A DNA stretch of 64,000 nucleotides from Pseudomonas sp. MIACH (GTDB taxonomy: Bacteria > Pseudomonadota > Gammaproteobacteria > Pseudomonadales > Pseudomonadaceae). The notes beneath the pieces are model-generated. The model was not told where the DNA came from, did no database searches, and saw nothing but the letters and a program-made list of their open reading frames with translations. The stretch is taken from the NCBI RefSeq assembly GCF_001269925.1, contig NZ_LHVO01000002.1, positions 434,001 to 498,000 of the forward strand, given 5' to 3'. Below are positions 24,961 to 33,607 of the stretch, piece by piece (within the stretch, counting starts at the first letter, position 1; every line of letters begins with the position of its first letter). Position numbers and translations under genes: made by a program.

Positions 24961-27240
24961 ATGCTCAATACGCTGCGCAAGATCGTCCAGGAAGTTAACT
25001 CCGCCAAGGATCTCAAGGCGGCGTTGGGGATTATTGTGTTGCGCGTCAAGGAAGCCATGGGCAGCCAGGTCTGCTCGGTTTACCTGCTGGACCCAGAGAC
25101 CAACCGTTTTGTGCTGATGGCCACCGAGGGCTTGAACAAGCGCTCCATCGGCAAGGTCAGCATGGCGCCCAATGAAGGTCTCGTGGGCTTGGTGGGGACG
25201 CGTGAAGAACCCCTGAACCTTGAAAACGCGGCCGATCACCCGCGTTATCGCTACTTTGCCGAAACCGGCGAAGAGCGCTACGCCTCGTTCCTCGGCGCAC
25301 CGATCATTCACCACCGCCGCGTCGTCGGCGTGTTGGTTATCCAGCAGAAAGAGCGTCGCCAGTTCGACGAAGGTGAAGAAGCCTTCCTCGTGACCATGAG
25401 CGCGCAGCTCGCCGGGGTTATTGCCCACGCCGAAGCTACCGGCTCGATTCGCGGCTTGGGGCGCCAGGGCAAGGGTATCCAGGAAGCCAAGTTCGTCGGC
25501 GTACCGGGTTCGCCGGGGGCGGCGGTCGGTACTGCCGTGGTCATGCTGCCGCCGGCCGACCTCGATGTGGTGCCGGACAAGCACGTCGACGACATCGACG
25601 CTGAAATCAAACTGTTCAAGACGGCCCTGGAAGGCGTGCGCGCCGACATGCGCAACCTGTCGACCAAGCTGGCCACCCAGTTGCGCCCCGAAGAGCGCGC
25701 GCTGTTCGACGTGTACCAGATGATGCTCGACGACGCGTCCCTCGGGAACGAAGTCAAGACCGTGATCAAGACCGGCCAATGGGCCCAGGGCGCACTGCGC
25801 CAGGTGGTCACCGATCACGTCAACCGTTTCGAATTGATGGACGACGCCTACCTGCGCGAGCGGGCCTCGGATGTGCGCGACCTTGGCCGCCGTCTGCTGG
25901 CCTACCTGCAGGAGGACCGCACCACCAACCTGGTCTACCCCGACAACACCATCCTGATCAGTGAAGAACTGACCGCCACCATGCTCGGCGAAGTGCCCGA
26001 AGGCAAACTGGTGGGCCTGGTCTCGGTACTCGGTTCGGGCAACTCCCACGTCGCGATCCTGGCCCGGGCCATGGGCATTCCGACGGTGATGGGCCTGGTG
26101 GACCTGCCGTACTCCAAGGTCGATGGCATCGACATGATCGTCGACGGCCATCGTGGTGAAGTCTTTACCAACCCCAGCGATTTGCTGCGCAAGCAATACG
26201 CCGAGGTGGTGGAAGAAGAAAAGCAACTGGCGCTGGGTCTCGACTCGTTGCGCGAGCTGCCCTGCGTAACCCTCGACGGCCACCGTGTGCCGCTGCTGGT
26301 CAACACCGGCCTGCTGGCCGATGTGGCCCGCGCGCAACAGCGTGGCGCCGAAGGGGTGGGGCTGTACCGCACCGAAGTGCCGTTCATGATCAACCAGCGT
26401 TTTCCGAGTGAGAAGGAGCAGCTGGCGATTTATCGCGAGCAACTGTCCGCCTTCCACCCGTTGCCGGTGACCATGCGCAGCCTGGATATCGGCGGCGACA
26501 AGTCACTGTCGTATTTCCCTATCAAGGAAGACAACCCCTTCCTCGGCTGGCGCGGTATTCGCGTGACCCTCGACCACCCGGAAATCTTCCTGGTGCAGAC
26601 CCGCGCCATGCTCAAGGCCAGCGAAGGCCTGAACAACCTGCGCATCCTGCTGCCGATGATCTCCGGCACCCATGAGCTGGAAGAAGCCCTGCACCTGATC
26701 CACCGCGCCTGGGGCGAAGTGCGCGACGAAGGCGCCGACGTACCGATGCCGCCGATTGGCGTGATGATCGAAATCCCGGCGGCGGTGTACCAGGCCAAGG
26801 AACTGGCACGGCAGGTGGACTTCCTGTCGGTGGGCTCCAACGACCTGACCCAGTACCTGCTGGCCGTGGACCGTAACAACCCGCGGGTAGCCGACCTCTA
26901 TGACTACCTGCACCCGGCGGTGCTGCAAGCCCTGCAAAACGTGGTGCGCGACGCCCATGCCGAAGGCAAGCCGGTAAGTATCTGCGGTGAAATGGCCGGC
27001 GACCCGGCAGCGGCGGTGCTGTTGATGGCGATGGGTTTTGACAGCCTGTCGATGAACGCCACCAACTTGCCGAAGGTGAAGTGGATGCTGCGCCAGGTTG
27101 AACTGAGCATGGCCAAGGATCTGCTGGCCGAGTTGATGACCATCGACAACCCGCAGGTTATCCACAGCTCGCTGCAATTGGCGCTGAAGAACCTGGGGCT
27201 GACACGGATGATCAACCCGGCTTCCGCCAAAACCTTGTAG
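24961..27240 (+). CDS. ptsP: Phosphoenolpyruvate-protein phosphotransferase PtsP (EI-Ntr)
   Basis: A 759-residue enzyme I of the nitrogen phosphotransferase system. Residues 1-160 are a GAF sensory domain (SQVCSVYLLDPETNRFVLMA). The N-terminal EI domain begins about residue 175, and the phosphorylated histidine is H363 in GSGNSHVAILARA. The C-terminal PEP-binding barrel contains GADVPMPPIGVMIE and VSICGEMAGD with the catalytic cysteine. It passes phosphate to NPr and PtsN, which regulate carbon/nitrogen balance, potassium handling and, in fluorescent pseudomonads, secondary metabolism. ATG 24961 fits the family. The TAG stop lies inside a REP element. Confidence 0.97.
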   Translation: MLNTLRKIVQEVNSAKDLKAALGIIVLRVKEAMGSQVCSVYLLDPETNRFVLMATEGLNKRSIGKVSMAPNEGLVGLVGTREEPLNLENAADHPRYRYFAETGEERYASFLGAPIIHHRRVVGVLVIQQKERRQFDEGEEAFLVTMSAQLAGVIAHAEATGSIRGLGRQGKGIQEAKFVGVPGSPGAAVGTAVVMLPPADLDVVPDKHVDDIDAEIKLFKTALEGVRADMRNLSTKLATQLRPEERALFDVYQMMLDDASLGNEVKTVIKTGQWAQGALRQVVTDHVNRFELMDDAYLRERASDVRDLGRRLLAYLQEDRTTNLVYPDNTILISEELTATMLGEVPEGKLVGLVSVLGSGNSHVAILARAMGIPTVMGLVDLPYSKVDGIDMIVDGHRGEVFTNPSDLLRKQYAEVVEEEKQLALGLDSLRELPCVTLDGHRVPLLVNTGLLADVARAQQRGAEGVGLYRTEVPFMINQRFPSEKEQLAIYREQLSAFHPLPVTMRSLDIGGDKSLSYFPIKEDNPFLGWRGIRVTLDHPEIFLVQTRAMLKASEGLNNLRILLPMISGTHELEEALHLIHRAWGEVRDEGADVPMPPIGVMIEIPAAVYQAKELARQVDFLSVGSNDLTQYLLAVDRNNPRVADLYDYLHPAVLQALQNVVRDAHAEGKPVSICGEMAGDPAAAVLLMAMGFDSLSMNATNLPKVKWMLRQVELSMAKDLLAELMTIDNPQVIHSSLQLALKNLGLTRMINPASAKTL

Positions 27241-27348
27241 GCGCGAGCGTGCTCGCGAAGAACCTCAACGATAACGCGGGGAGCCTGATTCCCTGCGGCG
27301 TTCTCAGGTTTTTCGCGAGCAAGAACTAGGCGTCCCCCTCGCTCCTAC
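27237..27348. repeat. REPIN (GTAGGAGCGAGC family) with one insertion-bearing arm
   Basis: The left arm GTAGGCGCGAGCGTGCTCGC is a decayed standard arm. The right arm TTCGCGAGCAAG + 14 nt (AACTAGGCGTCCCC) + CTCGCTCCTAC is the insertion variant also found at 48671. The TAG at 27238-27240 serves as the ptsP stop codon. Confidence 0.85.
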
Positions 27349-28091
27349 AGGTTGATGTCCACCTCGCCCAACCGCCCACCCTGCGGCCCGAAGCTGCGCT
27401 CCACCATCCGCCGCGTGCCATCGGCATTCACAATCAGCGCCGTGCTCGCCCGCGTCCCATAACTCGGGCTGGCGATAAACACACTCGACAGCAGACTCTC
27501 CGTCGCCAACCCCACGCCGGTATCGGGCAAGTCAGCAAACGACGCCGTCTGCGGGTCGCTCAGGATCTCCAGTAGCGCTTCGGGCTGCGGATCGGTCAGC
27601 AATTCGCGCAGCGCGGCTTTGGCCTTCACCAGCTTCGGCCACGGCGTATCCAGCCCCGCGTTGGACAACCCATAGACCCCTGGCTTCAGTTGCGTCGGCT
27701 CGGTGTCATTGGCGTTGTAATGCCACAACTCTTCCCGCGTCCCCACCAGCAGGTTAAACCCGGCATATTCAATCGATCGGCCGTTAACGTCGGCCAAATA
27801 CTGGTCAATCGGTAGCGAACCACTGAGAAACCGCGCCACCAGTTCCCCGCGTGACTTGCGTGCGGGCGGCTGGTGCGGGTCGCGGATGTTGGTCAGGGCA
27901 GCAAACCGCCCATCGGCATTCACTCCCAGCCAGGTGCCACCTGCTTCCTGATCGCGGCCGGCAAAGACCTCGGGCGCATCCGGCCATTGGGCCAGCGGCA
28001 GGCTGGGGCGGGCGTAGAACTCATCGCGGTTGGCCGCGACGATCAGCGGTTGGGCATGGCCCGGTCGCCAGGCGAAAACAATCAGGCACAT
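27345..28091 (-). CDS. NRDE family protein (TANGO2-like)
   Basis: A 248-residue member of the NRDE family, named for the AANRDEFYARPS motif near residue 22. It begins MCLIVFAW; the cysteine at position 2 could serve as an N-terminal nucleophile after methionine removal, as in Ntn hydrolases, and the family is grouped with TANGO2. No reaction is known; eukaryotic relatives are linked to lipid and heme handling. ATG 28091 was chosen over the longer reading frame starting at 28178 because of the conserved MC start. Its 3' end abuts the REP doublet. Confidence 0.85.
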   Translation of the reverse strand: MCLIVFAWRPGHAQPLIVAANRDEFYARPSLPLAQWPDAPEVFAGRDQEAGGTWLGVNADGRFAALTNIRDPHQPPARKSRGELVARFLSGSLPIDQYLADVNGRSIEYAGFNLLVGTREELWHYNANDTEPTQLKPGVYGLSNAGLDTPWPKLVKAKAALRELLTDPQPEALLEILSDPQTASFADLPDTGVGLATESLLSSVFIASPSYGTRASTALIVNADGTRRMVERSFGPQGGRLGEVDINL

Positions 28092-28212
28092 CAGGCGATT
28101 CCCTTTTGTGTTTTTAGCCACTCTACCCACACCGGCAGCAGCGTTCCATCGTATCCAGTTGGGTCGCATGCCTTCCATCCGTTAACATGCCGGACTTGGT
28201 TGGGGGGCTCCC

Positions 28213-28995
28213 ATGGAATTTCTGCTGTATTTGCTGCTGGGCGCGTGCGCGGGCGTACTCGCCGGGCTGTTTGGCGTGGGCGGCGGGATCATCATCGTGC
28301 CTGTGCTGGTGTTCAGCTTCACCTTGCAGGGCTTCGACCCGCAGGTGCTGACCCACCTGGCCGTGGGCACGTCCCTGGCAACGATCATCTTTACCTCGGT
28401 CAATGCCGTACGTGAGCACCACCGACGTGGCGCGGTGCGTTGGCCGATCTTTGTATGGATGACCGTGGGTATCCTGCTCGGCGCCGGTTTTGGTGCGCTG
28501 ACCGCCGAAGCGATTTCCGGCCCCCACTTGCAGAAGATCATCGGCGTATTCGCCCTGATCATCGCCGTGCAACTGGCCCTGGAGGTCAAGCCCAAGGCCA
28601 GCCGCACCGTGCCGGGCAAGCTCGGCCTGACCCTGGCCGGTACCGTGATTGGCTGGGCTTCGGCGATTTTCGGCATTGGCGGCGGCTCGCTGACCGTACC
28701 GTTTTTGACCTGGCGCAGCGTGCCGATGCAACAGGCGGTGGCCACCTCATCCGCCTGTGGTCTGCCGATTGCGCTGGCCAGTGCATTAAGTTTCATGATT
28801 CTGGGCTGGCATGACCCGCTGTTGCCCGCTCATAGTCTAGGGTTCGTGTATTTGCCGGCGCTGCTGGGCATTGCCCTGACCAGCATGGTGTTTGCCCGCT
28901 TCGGTGCACGCCTGGCGCACCGGTTGTCGCCGCGCTTGTTGAAGCGGCTGTTCGCCGCACTGCTGTTTTGCGTCGGTTTGAATTTTTTGCTGTAA
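28213..28995 (+). CDS. TSUP family transporter (TauE/SafE)
   Basis: A 260-residue membrane protein with about eight helices. It shows the TauE/SafE repeat signature twice: AGVLAGLFGVGGGIIIVPVL and IGWASAIFGIGGGSLTVPFL. Members export or import sulfite, sulfoacetate or related organic anions; the substrate here is unknown. It lies 65 nt upstream of lgt, on the same strand. Confidence 0.9.
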   Translation: MEFLLYLLLGACAGVLAGLFGVGGGIIIVPVLVFSFTLQGFDPQVLTHLAVGTSLATIIFTSVNAVREHHRRGAVRWPIFVWMTVGILLGAGFGALTAEAISGPHLQKIIGVFALIIAVQLALEVKPKASRTVPGKLGLTLAGTVIGWASAIFGIGGGSLTVPFLTWRSVPMQQAVATSSACGLPIALASALSFMILGWHDPLLPAHSLGFVYLPALLGIALTSMVFARFGARLAHRLSPRLLKRLFAALLFCVGLNFLL

Positions 28996-29060
28996 CGCAG
29001 GCTTAATCGCGCCCGGGCATGGTCCGGTCGCCATAACGAATGATTTAACGAGGAGTCGCA

Positions 29061-29873
29061 ATGCTGCCTTACCCGCAGATCGACCCGGTGGCCCTGGCCA
29101 TCGGTCCGCTGAAAATCCACTGGTATGGGTTGATGTACCTGATCGGCATCGGCGGCGCCTGGCTGCTGGCGTCCCGGCGCCTGAACCGTTTCGACCCGAC
29201 CTGGACCAAGGAGAAGCTCTCCGACATGGTGTTCTGGTTGTCGATGGGGGTAATCGTCGGCGGACGCCTGGGGTATGTGCTGTTCTACGACTTGTCCGCG
29301 TATATCGCCAACCCGATGCTGATCTTCGAAGTGTGGAAAGGCGGCATGGCGTTCCACGGTGGCTTTATCGGCGTGATGATCGCGGCCTGGTGGTTCGGCC
29401 GGCGCAACGGCAAGTCGTTCTTCCAACTGATGGACTTTGTCGCGCCGTTGGTGCCGATCGGCCTGGGTGCCGGACGTATCGGTAACTTCATCAACGCCGA
29501 GTTGTGGGGCAAGCCGACCGACGTGCCGTGGGCCATGGTGTTCCCGCCGTTCAGTGACCCGGCGCAATTGCCGCGCCATCCGTCGCAGCTGTACCAGTTC
29601 GCGTTGGAAGGCGTGGCACTGTTCCTTATCCTGTACCTCTTCTCGCGCAAACCGCGCCCGACCATGGCCGTTTCCGGCATGTTTGCGCTGTTCTACGGGA
29701 TCTTCCGTTTCATCGTCGAATTCGTGCGCGTGCCGGATGCACAGCTGGGCTATCTGGCCTGGGGCTGGCTGACCATGGGGCAAGTGCTCAGCATTCCGAT
29801 GATCCTGGTCGGCCTGGGCCTGCTGTGGTGGGCGTACAATCGCCCGCAACCGCTGAAGAACACCGCGCTTTAA
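29061..29873 (+). CDS. lgt: Prolipoprotein diacylglyceryl transferase
   Basis: A 270-residue inner-membrane enzyme that transfers diacylglycerol from phosphatidylglycerol to the lipobox cysteine of prolipoproteins. It has about seven helices. The family signature [20 protein letters not shown] is clear, and the HGG motif occurs in [17 protein letters not shown] 29061 has GAGGAG upstream. It is followed by thyA, the conserved lgt-thyA order. Confidence 0.97.
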   Translation: MLPYPQIDPVALAIGPLKIHWYGLMYLIGIGGAWLLASRRLNRFDPTWTKEKLSDMVFWLSMGVIVGGRLGYVLFYDLSAYIANPMLIFEVWKGGMAFHGGFIGVMIAAWWFGRRNGKSFFQLMDFVAPLVPIGLGAGRIGNFINAELWGKPTDVPWAMVFPPFSDPAQLPRHPSQLYQFALEGVALFLILYLFSRKPRPTMAVSGMFALFYGIFRFIVEFVRVPDAQLGYLAWGWLTMGQVLSIPMILVGLGLLWWAYNRPQPLKNTAL

Positions 29874-29881
29874 ATTCGAAT

Positions 29882-29904
29882 GCCGAGGCCTGCGAGGTCT
29901 CGGC
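29882..29904 (+). promoter_or_regulatory. Stem-loop between lgt and thyA
   Basis: GCCGAGGCC, loop TGCGA, GGTCTCGGC: a 9-bp stem with one G-T pair, no T-run. It sits in the 52-nt gap and may attenuate or process the lgt-thyA transcript. Role inferred. Confidence 0.45.
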
Positions 29905-29925
29905 TTCAACGATACGGGTAATGAC

Positions 29926-30759
29926 ATGAAGCAATATCTCGAACTACTGAACGACGTCGTGACCAATGGCCTGACCAAAGGCGACCGTACCGGCACCGGC
30001 ACCAAGGCCGTGTTCGCCCGTCAGTATCGGCATAACTTGGCCGACGGCTTCCCGCTGCTGACCACCAAGAAGCTTCACTTCAAAAGCATCGCCAACGAGC
30101 TGATCTGGATGTTGAGCGGCAACACCAACATCAAGTGGCTGAACGAAAACGGCGTGAAAATCTGGGACGAGTGGGCCACCGAAGAAGGTGACCTGGGCCC
30201 GGTGTACGGCGAGCAGTGGACCGCCTGGCCGACCAAGGATGGCGGCACGATCAACCAGATCGACTACATGGTGCACACGCTCAAGACCAACCCCAACAGC
30301 CGTCGCATCCTGTTCCACGGCTGGAACGTCGAGTACCTGCCGGACGAAACCAAGAGCCCGCAGGAAAACGCGCGCAACGGCAAACAAGCCCTGCCACCGT
30401 GCCACCTGCTGTACCAGGCGTTCGTGCATGACGGCCATCTGTCGATGCAGTTGTACATCCGCAGCTCCGACGTGTTCCTCGGCCTGCCTTACAACACTGC
30501 CGCCCTGGCGCTGCTGACCCACATGCTGGCCCAGCAATGCGACCTGATCCCCCACGAGATCATCGTCACCACCGGCGATACCCACGCCTACAGCAACCAC
30601 ATGGAACAGATCCAGACCCAGTTGGCGCGTACGCCGAAGAAGCTGCCGGAACTGGTGATCAAGCGTAAGCCGGCGTCGATCTACGACTACACGTTCGAAG
30701 ACTTTGAAATCGTGGGCTATGACGCTTATCCAAGCATCAAGGCCGACGTGGCTATCTAG
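29926..30759 (+). CDS. thyA: Thymidylate synthase
   Basis: A 277-residue enzyme that methylates dUMP to dTMP using methylene-tetrahydrofolate. The catalytic cysteine is C159 in [12 protein letters not shown]. dUMP/folate residues are in RTGTGT near the N-terminus and [11 protein letters not shown]. It is about 13 residues longer than the E. coli enzyme, mainly in the segment around [11 protein letters not shown]. The dihydrofolate it releases is recycled by FolA, encoded 13 kb downstream. Confidence 0.97.
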   Translation: MKQYLELLNDVVTNGLTKGDRTGTGTKAVFARQYRHNLADGFPLLTTKKLHFKSIANELIWMLSGNTNIKWLNENGVKIWDEWATEEGDLGPVYGEQWTAWPTKDGGTINQIDYMVHTLKTNPNSRRILFHGWNVEYLPDETKSPQENARNGKQALPPCHLLYQAFVHDGHLSMQLYIRSSDVFLGLPYNTAALALLTHMLAQQCDLIPHEIIVTTGDTHAYSNHMEQIQTQLARTPKKLPELVIKRKPASIYDYTFEDFEIVGYDAYPSIKADVAI

Positions 30760-30777
30760 AGTCTGACGCTGTCCACT

Positions 30778-30802
30778 GTGGGAGGGGGCTTGCCCCTCCC
30801 AC
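30778..30802. terminator. Single REP palindrome between thyA and cadR
   Basis: GTGGGAGGGGGCTTGCCCCTCCCAC, split here as GTGGGAGGGG, loop, CCCTCCCAC, sits between the convergent thyA and cadR genes. It is the same lone-REP form as at 11949 and may end both transcripts, although flanking T-runs are short. Confidence 0.6.
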
Positions 30803-30813
30803 ATTTGGCCCGT

Positions 30814-31254
30814 TCAATGGCCGTGGCTTCTGCCCACATGTGAGGGCTCGGCCTCGCTGGCGGCAACACCGCCGCTGACCTCCAGCTGCTGCAAAATCCC
30901 ACAGTGATCCCCGCCGCCACAGCGTTGGCGCAGGTCCAGCAATTGCTCCTGCAACGCCAACAGCCCATCAATCCGCGCTTTCACATGGTGGATATGCTCA
31001 TCAATCAAGGCATTCACGTTTTCGCACTGGTCCTGGGGGCTGTCCCGTAGCCCGAGCAAACTGCGGATTTCTTCCAGCGTCATGTCGAGGCTGCGGCAGT
31101 TGCGGATAAAGATCAGCCGCTCGGTGTGCGCCTGGGTGTAGACGCGGTAGTTGGCGTCGGTGCGTGCCGGGGGGGGCAGCAGGCCTTCTTTCTCGTAATA
31201 ACGGATGGTTTCCACCGGGCAGTCGGTCAGTTTGGCCAGTTCGCCGATCTTCAT
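30814..31254 (-). CDS. cadR: Cd(II)/Pb(II)-responsive transcriptional regulator, MerR family
   Basis: 146 residues. The N-terminal MerR helix-turn-helix is MKIGELAKLTDCPVETIRYY, followed by the wing KEGLLPPPARTDANYRVY. A dimerisation helix leads to metal-binding cysteines in QRCGGGDHCG. The C-terminal tail is histidine-rich (SHVGRSHGH), as in Pseudomonas CadR. It binds the operator in the divergent promoter and twists it to activate cadA when Cd, Pb or Zn is bound. The open frame extends far upstream antisense to cadA, but the MKIGELAK start at 31254 is unambiguous. Confidence 0.95.
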   Translation of the reverse strand: MKIGELAKLTDCPVETIRYYEKEGLLPPPARTDANYRVYTQAHTERLIFIRNCRSLDMTLEEIRSLLGLRDSPQDQCENVNALIDEHIHHVKARIDGLLALQEQLLDLRQRCGGGDHCGILQQLEVSGGVAASEAEPSHVGRSHGH

Positions 31255-31277
31255 TGCAGCAATCTCCAAATGGGTGC

Positions 31278-31308
31278 TTGACCCTATAGTGGCTACAGGG
31301 TCTTTACT
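31278..31308 (+). promoter_or_regulatory. cadA promoter with CadR operator
   Basis: A -35 box TTGACC at 31278-31283 and a -10-like TTTACT at 31303-31308 are separated by 19 bp, the long spacing typical of MerR-controlled promoters. Overlapping the spacer is the dyad ACCCTATAG-TGG-CTACAGGGT (31281-31301, 8 of 9 pairs). Confidence 0.85.
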
Positions 31309-31338
31309 TGGCAACAGGCACCTTACGGACGCGACCTG

Positions 31339-33591
31339 ATGAGCGATTCCATTCACACCCCGCATAAGCACGACCACGACCACGATCATGGCCCGAAGAA
31401 ACTCACGCCTGTGCATGACCACGGCCATGGCGGTTCCTGCTGTTCCGGTACCCCGGCACCTGCGCTGGTGCAATTGAGCGAAGCCCCGACTGCCGGTTCG
31501 CGCCTGAGCACCTTCCGCATCGAAGCCATGGACTGCCCCACCGAGCAGACGCTGATCCAGAACAAACTCGGCAAGCTGGCGGGTGTGCAGCAACTGGAGT
31601 TCAACCTGATCAACCGTATCCTCGGCGTCACCCATGACCTGCCGAGCACCGCGCCGATCATCGATGCGGTCAAATCCCTGGGCATGCAGGCCGATCCGAT
31701 CGAGGAGGGCACCCCGCCCGCCGAGCCGCCTGCCAAGAAACATTGGTGGCCGTTGGCGTTGTCCGGCGTGGGCGCATTGGGCGCCGAAGTGCTGCACTTC
31801 ACCAATGCCGCGCCCACTTGGGTGATTGCGCTGGTCGCACTGGTGTCGATCTTCAGTGGCGGCCTTACCACCTATAAAAAGGGCTGGATCGCCCTGAAAA
31901 ACCTCAACCTGAACATTAACGCGCTGATGAGCATCGCGGTCACCGGCGCGATCCTGATTGGCCAGTGGCCGGAAGCGGCCATGGTGATGTTCCTGTTTAC
32001 CGTGGCCGAGCTGATCGAAGCCAAATCCCTGGACCGTGCGCGCAATGCCATCAGCGGTTTGATGCAGATGACACCGGAGCAGGCCACGCTGCAGCAGGCT
32101 GATGGCAGCTGGGTTGAACAGGAGGTCAAAAGCATTGAGCTGGGCGCCATCGTGCGGGTAAAACCGGGCGAGCGCATCGGCCTCGACGGTGAAGTCACCG
32201 CCGGCCAATCCACCATCGACCAGGCGCCGATCACCGGTGAAAGCCTGCCGATTGAAAAGACCGTGGGCGATAAAGTCTTCGCCGGCACCATCAACCAGGC
32301 CGGGTCCCTGGAGTACAAGGTCACCGCAGCGGCCAACAACTCCACCCTGGCGCGCATCATCCATGCGGTGGAGCAGGCCCAGGGCGCACGGGCACCGACC
32401 CAGCGGTTTGTCGACAGTTTCTCGAAAATCTACACCCCGGCAGTGTTTCTGTTTGCCTTGGGTGTGGCGCTGATCCCGCCGCTGTTCATGGCCGGTGCCT
32501 GGTTCGACTGGATCTACCGCGCCCTCGTGCTGTTGGTGGTGGCTTGCCCTTGTGCGTTGGTGATCTCCACCCCGGTCACCATTGTCAGCGGCCTGGCGGC
32601 TGCGGCGCGCAAAGGCATCCTGATCAAGGGCGGCGTGTACCTGGAAGGCGGTTACAAGCTGGACTACCTGGCCCTCGACAAGACCGGCACCATCACCCAC
32701 GGCAAGCCGGTGCAAACCGATTACCTGGCGCTGTTCCCTCATGTCGAAGACAGCGCCCCGGCCCTGGCTGCCAGCTTGGCCGGGCGTTCCGACCACCCGG
32801 TGTCGCTGGCGATTGCCAACGCGGCTGTGGATAAAAACCTGCCCGTGCACGTTGTGGATAACTTCGAAGCCCTCGCCGGTCGCGGCGTGCGCGGCGATAT
32901 TAATGGCCAGACCTACCACTTGGGTAACCACCGCCTGGTGGAGGACCTTGGCCTGTGTTCGCCGGCGTTGGAAGAAAAGCTGTTCGCCCTGGAAAAACAG
33001 GGCAAGTCCGTGGTGCTGTTGCTCGACAAGTCCGGCCCGCTGGCACTGTTCGCCGTGGCCGACACCGTCAAGGACAGCAGCCGCGAAGCCATCCAGCAAT
33101 TGCATGAACTGGGCATCAAGACCCTGATGCTCACCGGTGACAACACCCACACCGCCCAGGCGATTGCCGCCCAGGTCGGCATCGATCAGGCCCAGGGCGA
33201 CCTGTTGCCCACCGACAAACTGCACGCCATCGAAACCCTCTACGGCCAAGGCCACCGGGTCGGCATGGTCGGCGACGGCATCAACGACGCACCGGCCCTG
33301 GCCCGCGCCGAGATTGGCTTTGCGATGGCCGCAGCAGGTACCGACACTGCCATCGAGACCGCCGACGTGGCCTTGATGGACGATGATTTGCGCAAGATTC
33401 CGGCATTCATTCGTTTGTCGCGGCAAACGTCGAGTATCCTCAAGCAGAACATCGCCCTGGCCCTGGTGATCAAGGCGATCTTCCTGGTGGTCACCTTCCT
33501 GGGGCTGGCGACTATGTGGATGGCGGTGTTCGCCGACATGGGCGTGGCCCTGCTGGTGGTGTTCAATGGCCTGCGCCTGTTGCGCAAATAG
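31339..33591 (+). CDS. cadA: Cd(II)/Zn(II)/Pb(II)-exporting P1B-type ATPase
   Basis: A 750-residue inner-membrane heavy-metal pump. The first 45 residues are histidine-rich (HKHDHDHDHG, HDHGHGG) with a CC pair. A ferredoxin-like metal-binding domain follows, with MDCPTE in place of the usual GMTCxxC. The transmembrane metal site is the CPC motif at about residue 403 (VACPCALVIS). The phosphorylated aspartate is about D447 in ALDKTGTITHG. The SDHP motif and GDGINDAPAL hinge are intact. It is controlled by CadR from the divergent operator. The downstream LysR gene starts 16 nt later but belongs functionally to the phosphonate cluster. Confidence 0.95.
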   Translation: MSDSIHTPHKHDHDHDHGPKKLTPVHDHGHGGSCCSGTPAPALVQLSEAPTAGSRLSTFRIEAMDCPTEQTLIQNKLGKLAGVQQLEFNLINRILGVTHDLPSTAPIIDAVKSLGMQADPIEEGTPPAEPPAKKHWWPLALSGVGALGAEVLHFTNAAPTWVIALVALVSIFSGGLTTYKKGWIALKNLNLNINALMSIAVTGAILIGQWPEAAMVMFLFTVAELIEAKSLDRARNAISGLMQMTPEQATLQQADGSWVEQEVKSIELGAIVRVKPGERIGLDGEVTAGQSTIDQAPITGESLPIEKTVGDKVFAGTINQAGSLEYKVTAAANNSTLARIIHAVEQAQGARAPTQRFVDSFSKIYTPAVFLFALGVALIPPLFMAGAWFDWIYRALVLLVVACPCALVISTPVTIVSGLAAAARKGILIKGGVYLEGGYKLDYLALDKTGTITHGKPVQTDYLALFPHVEDSAPALAASLAGRSDHPVSLAIANAAVDKNLPVHVVDNFEALAGRGVRGDINGQTYHLGNHRLVEDLGLCSPALEEKLFALEKQGKSVVLLLDKSGPLALFAVADTVKDSSREAIQQLHELGIKTLMLTGDNTHTAQAIAAQVGIDQAQGDLLPTDKLHAIETLYGQGHRVGMVGDGINDAPALARAEIGFAMAAAGTDTAIETADVALMDDDLRKIPAFIRLSRQTSSILKQNIALALVIKAIFLVVTFLGLATMWMAVFADMGVALLVVFNGLRLLRK

Positions 33592-33607
33592 AGGATGAGA
33601 GGGTGGT

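Noticed and set aside
24901..26457. 518-codon minus-strand open frame opposite ptsP
   Set aside because: Antisense shadow with His/Gln-rich low-complexity translation; ptsP is well supported.
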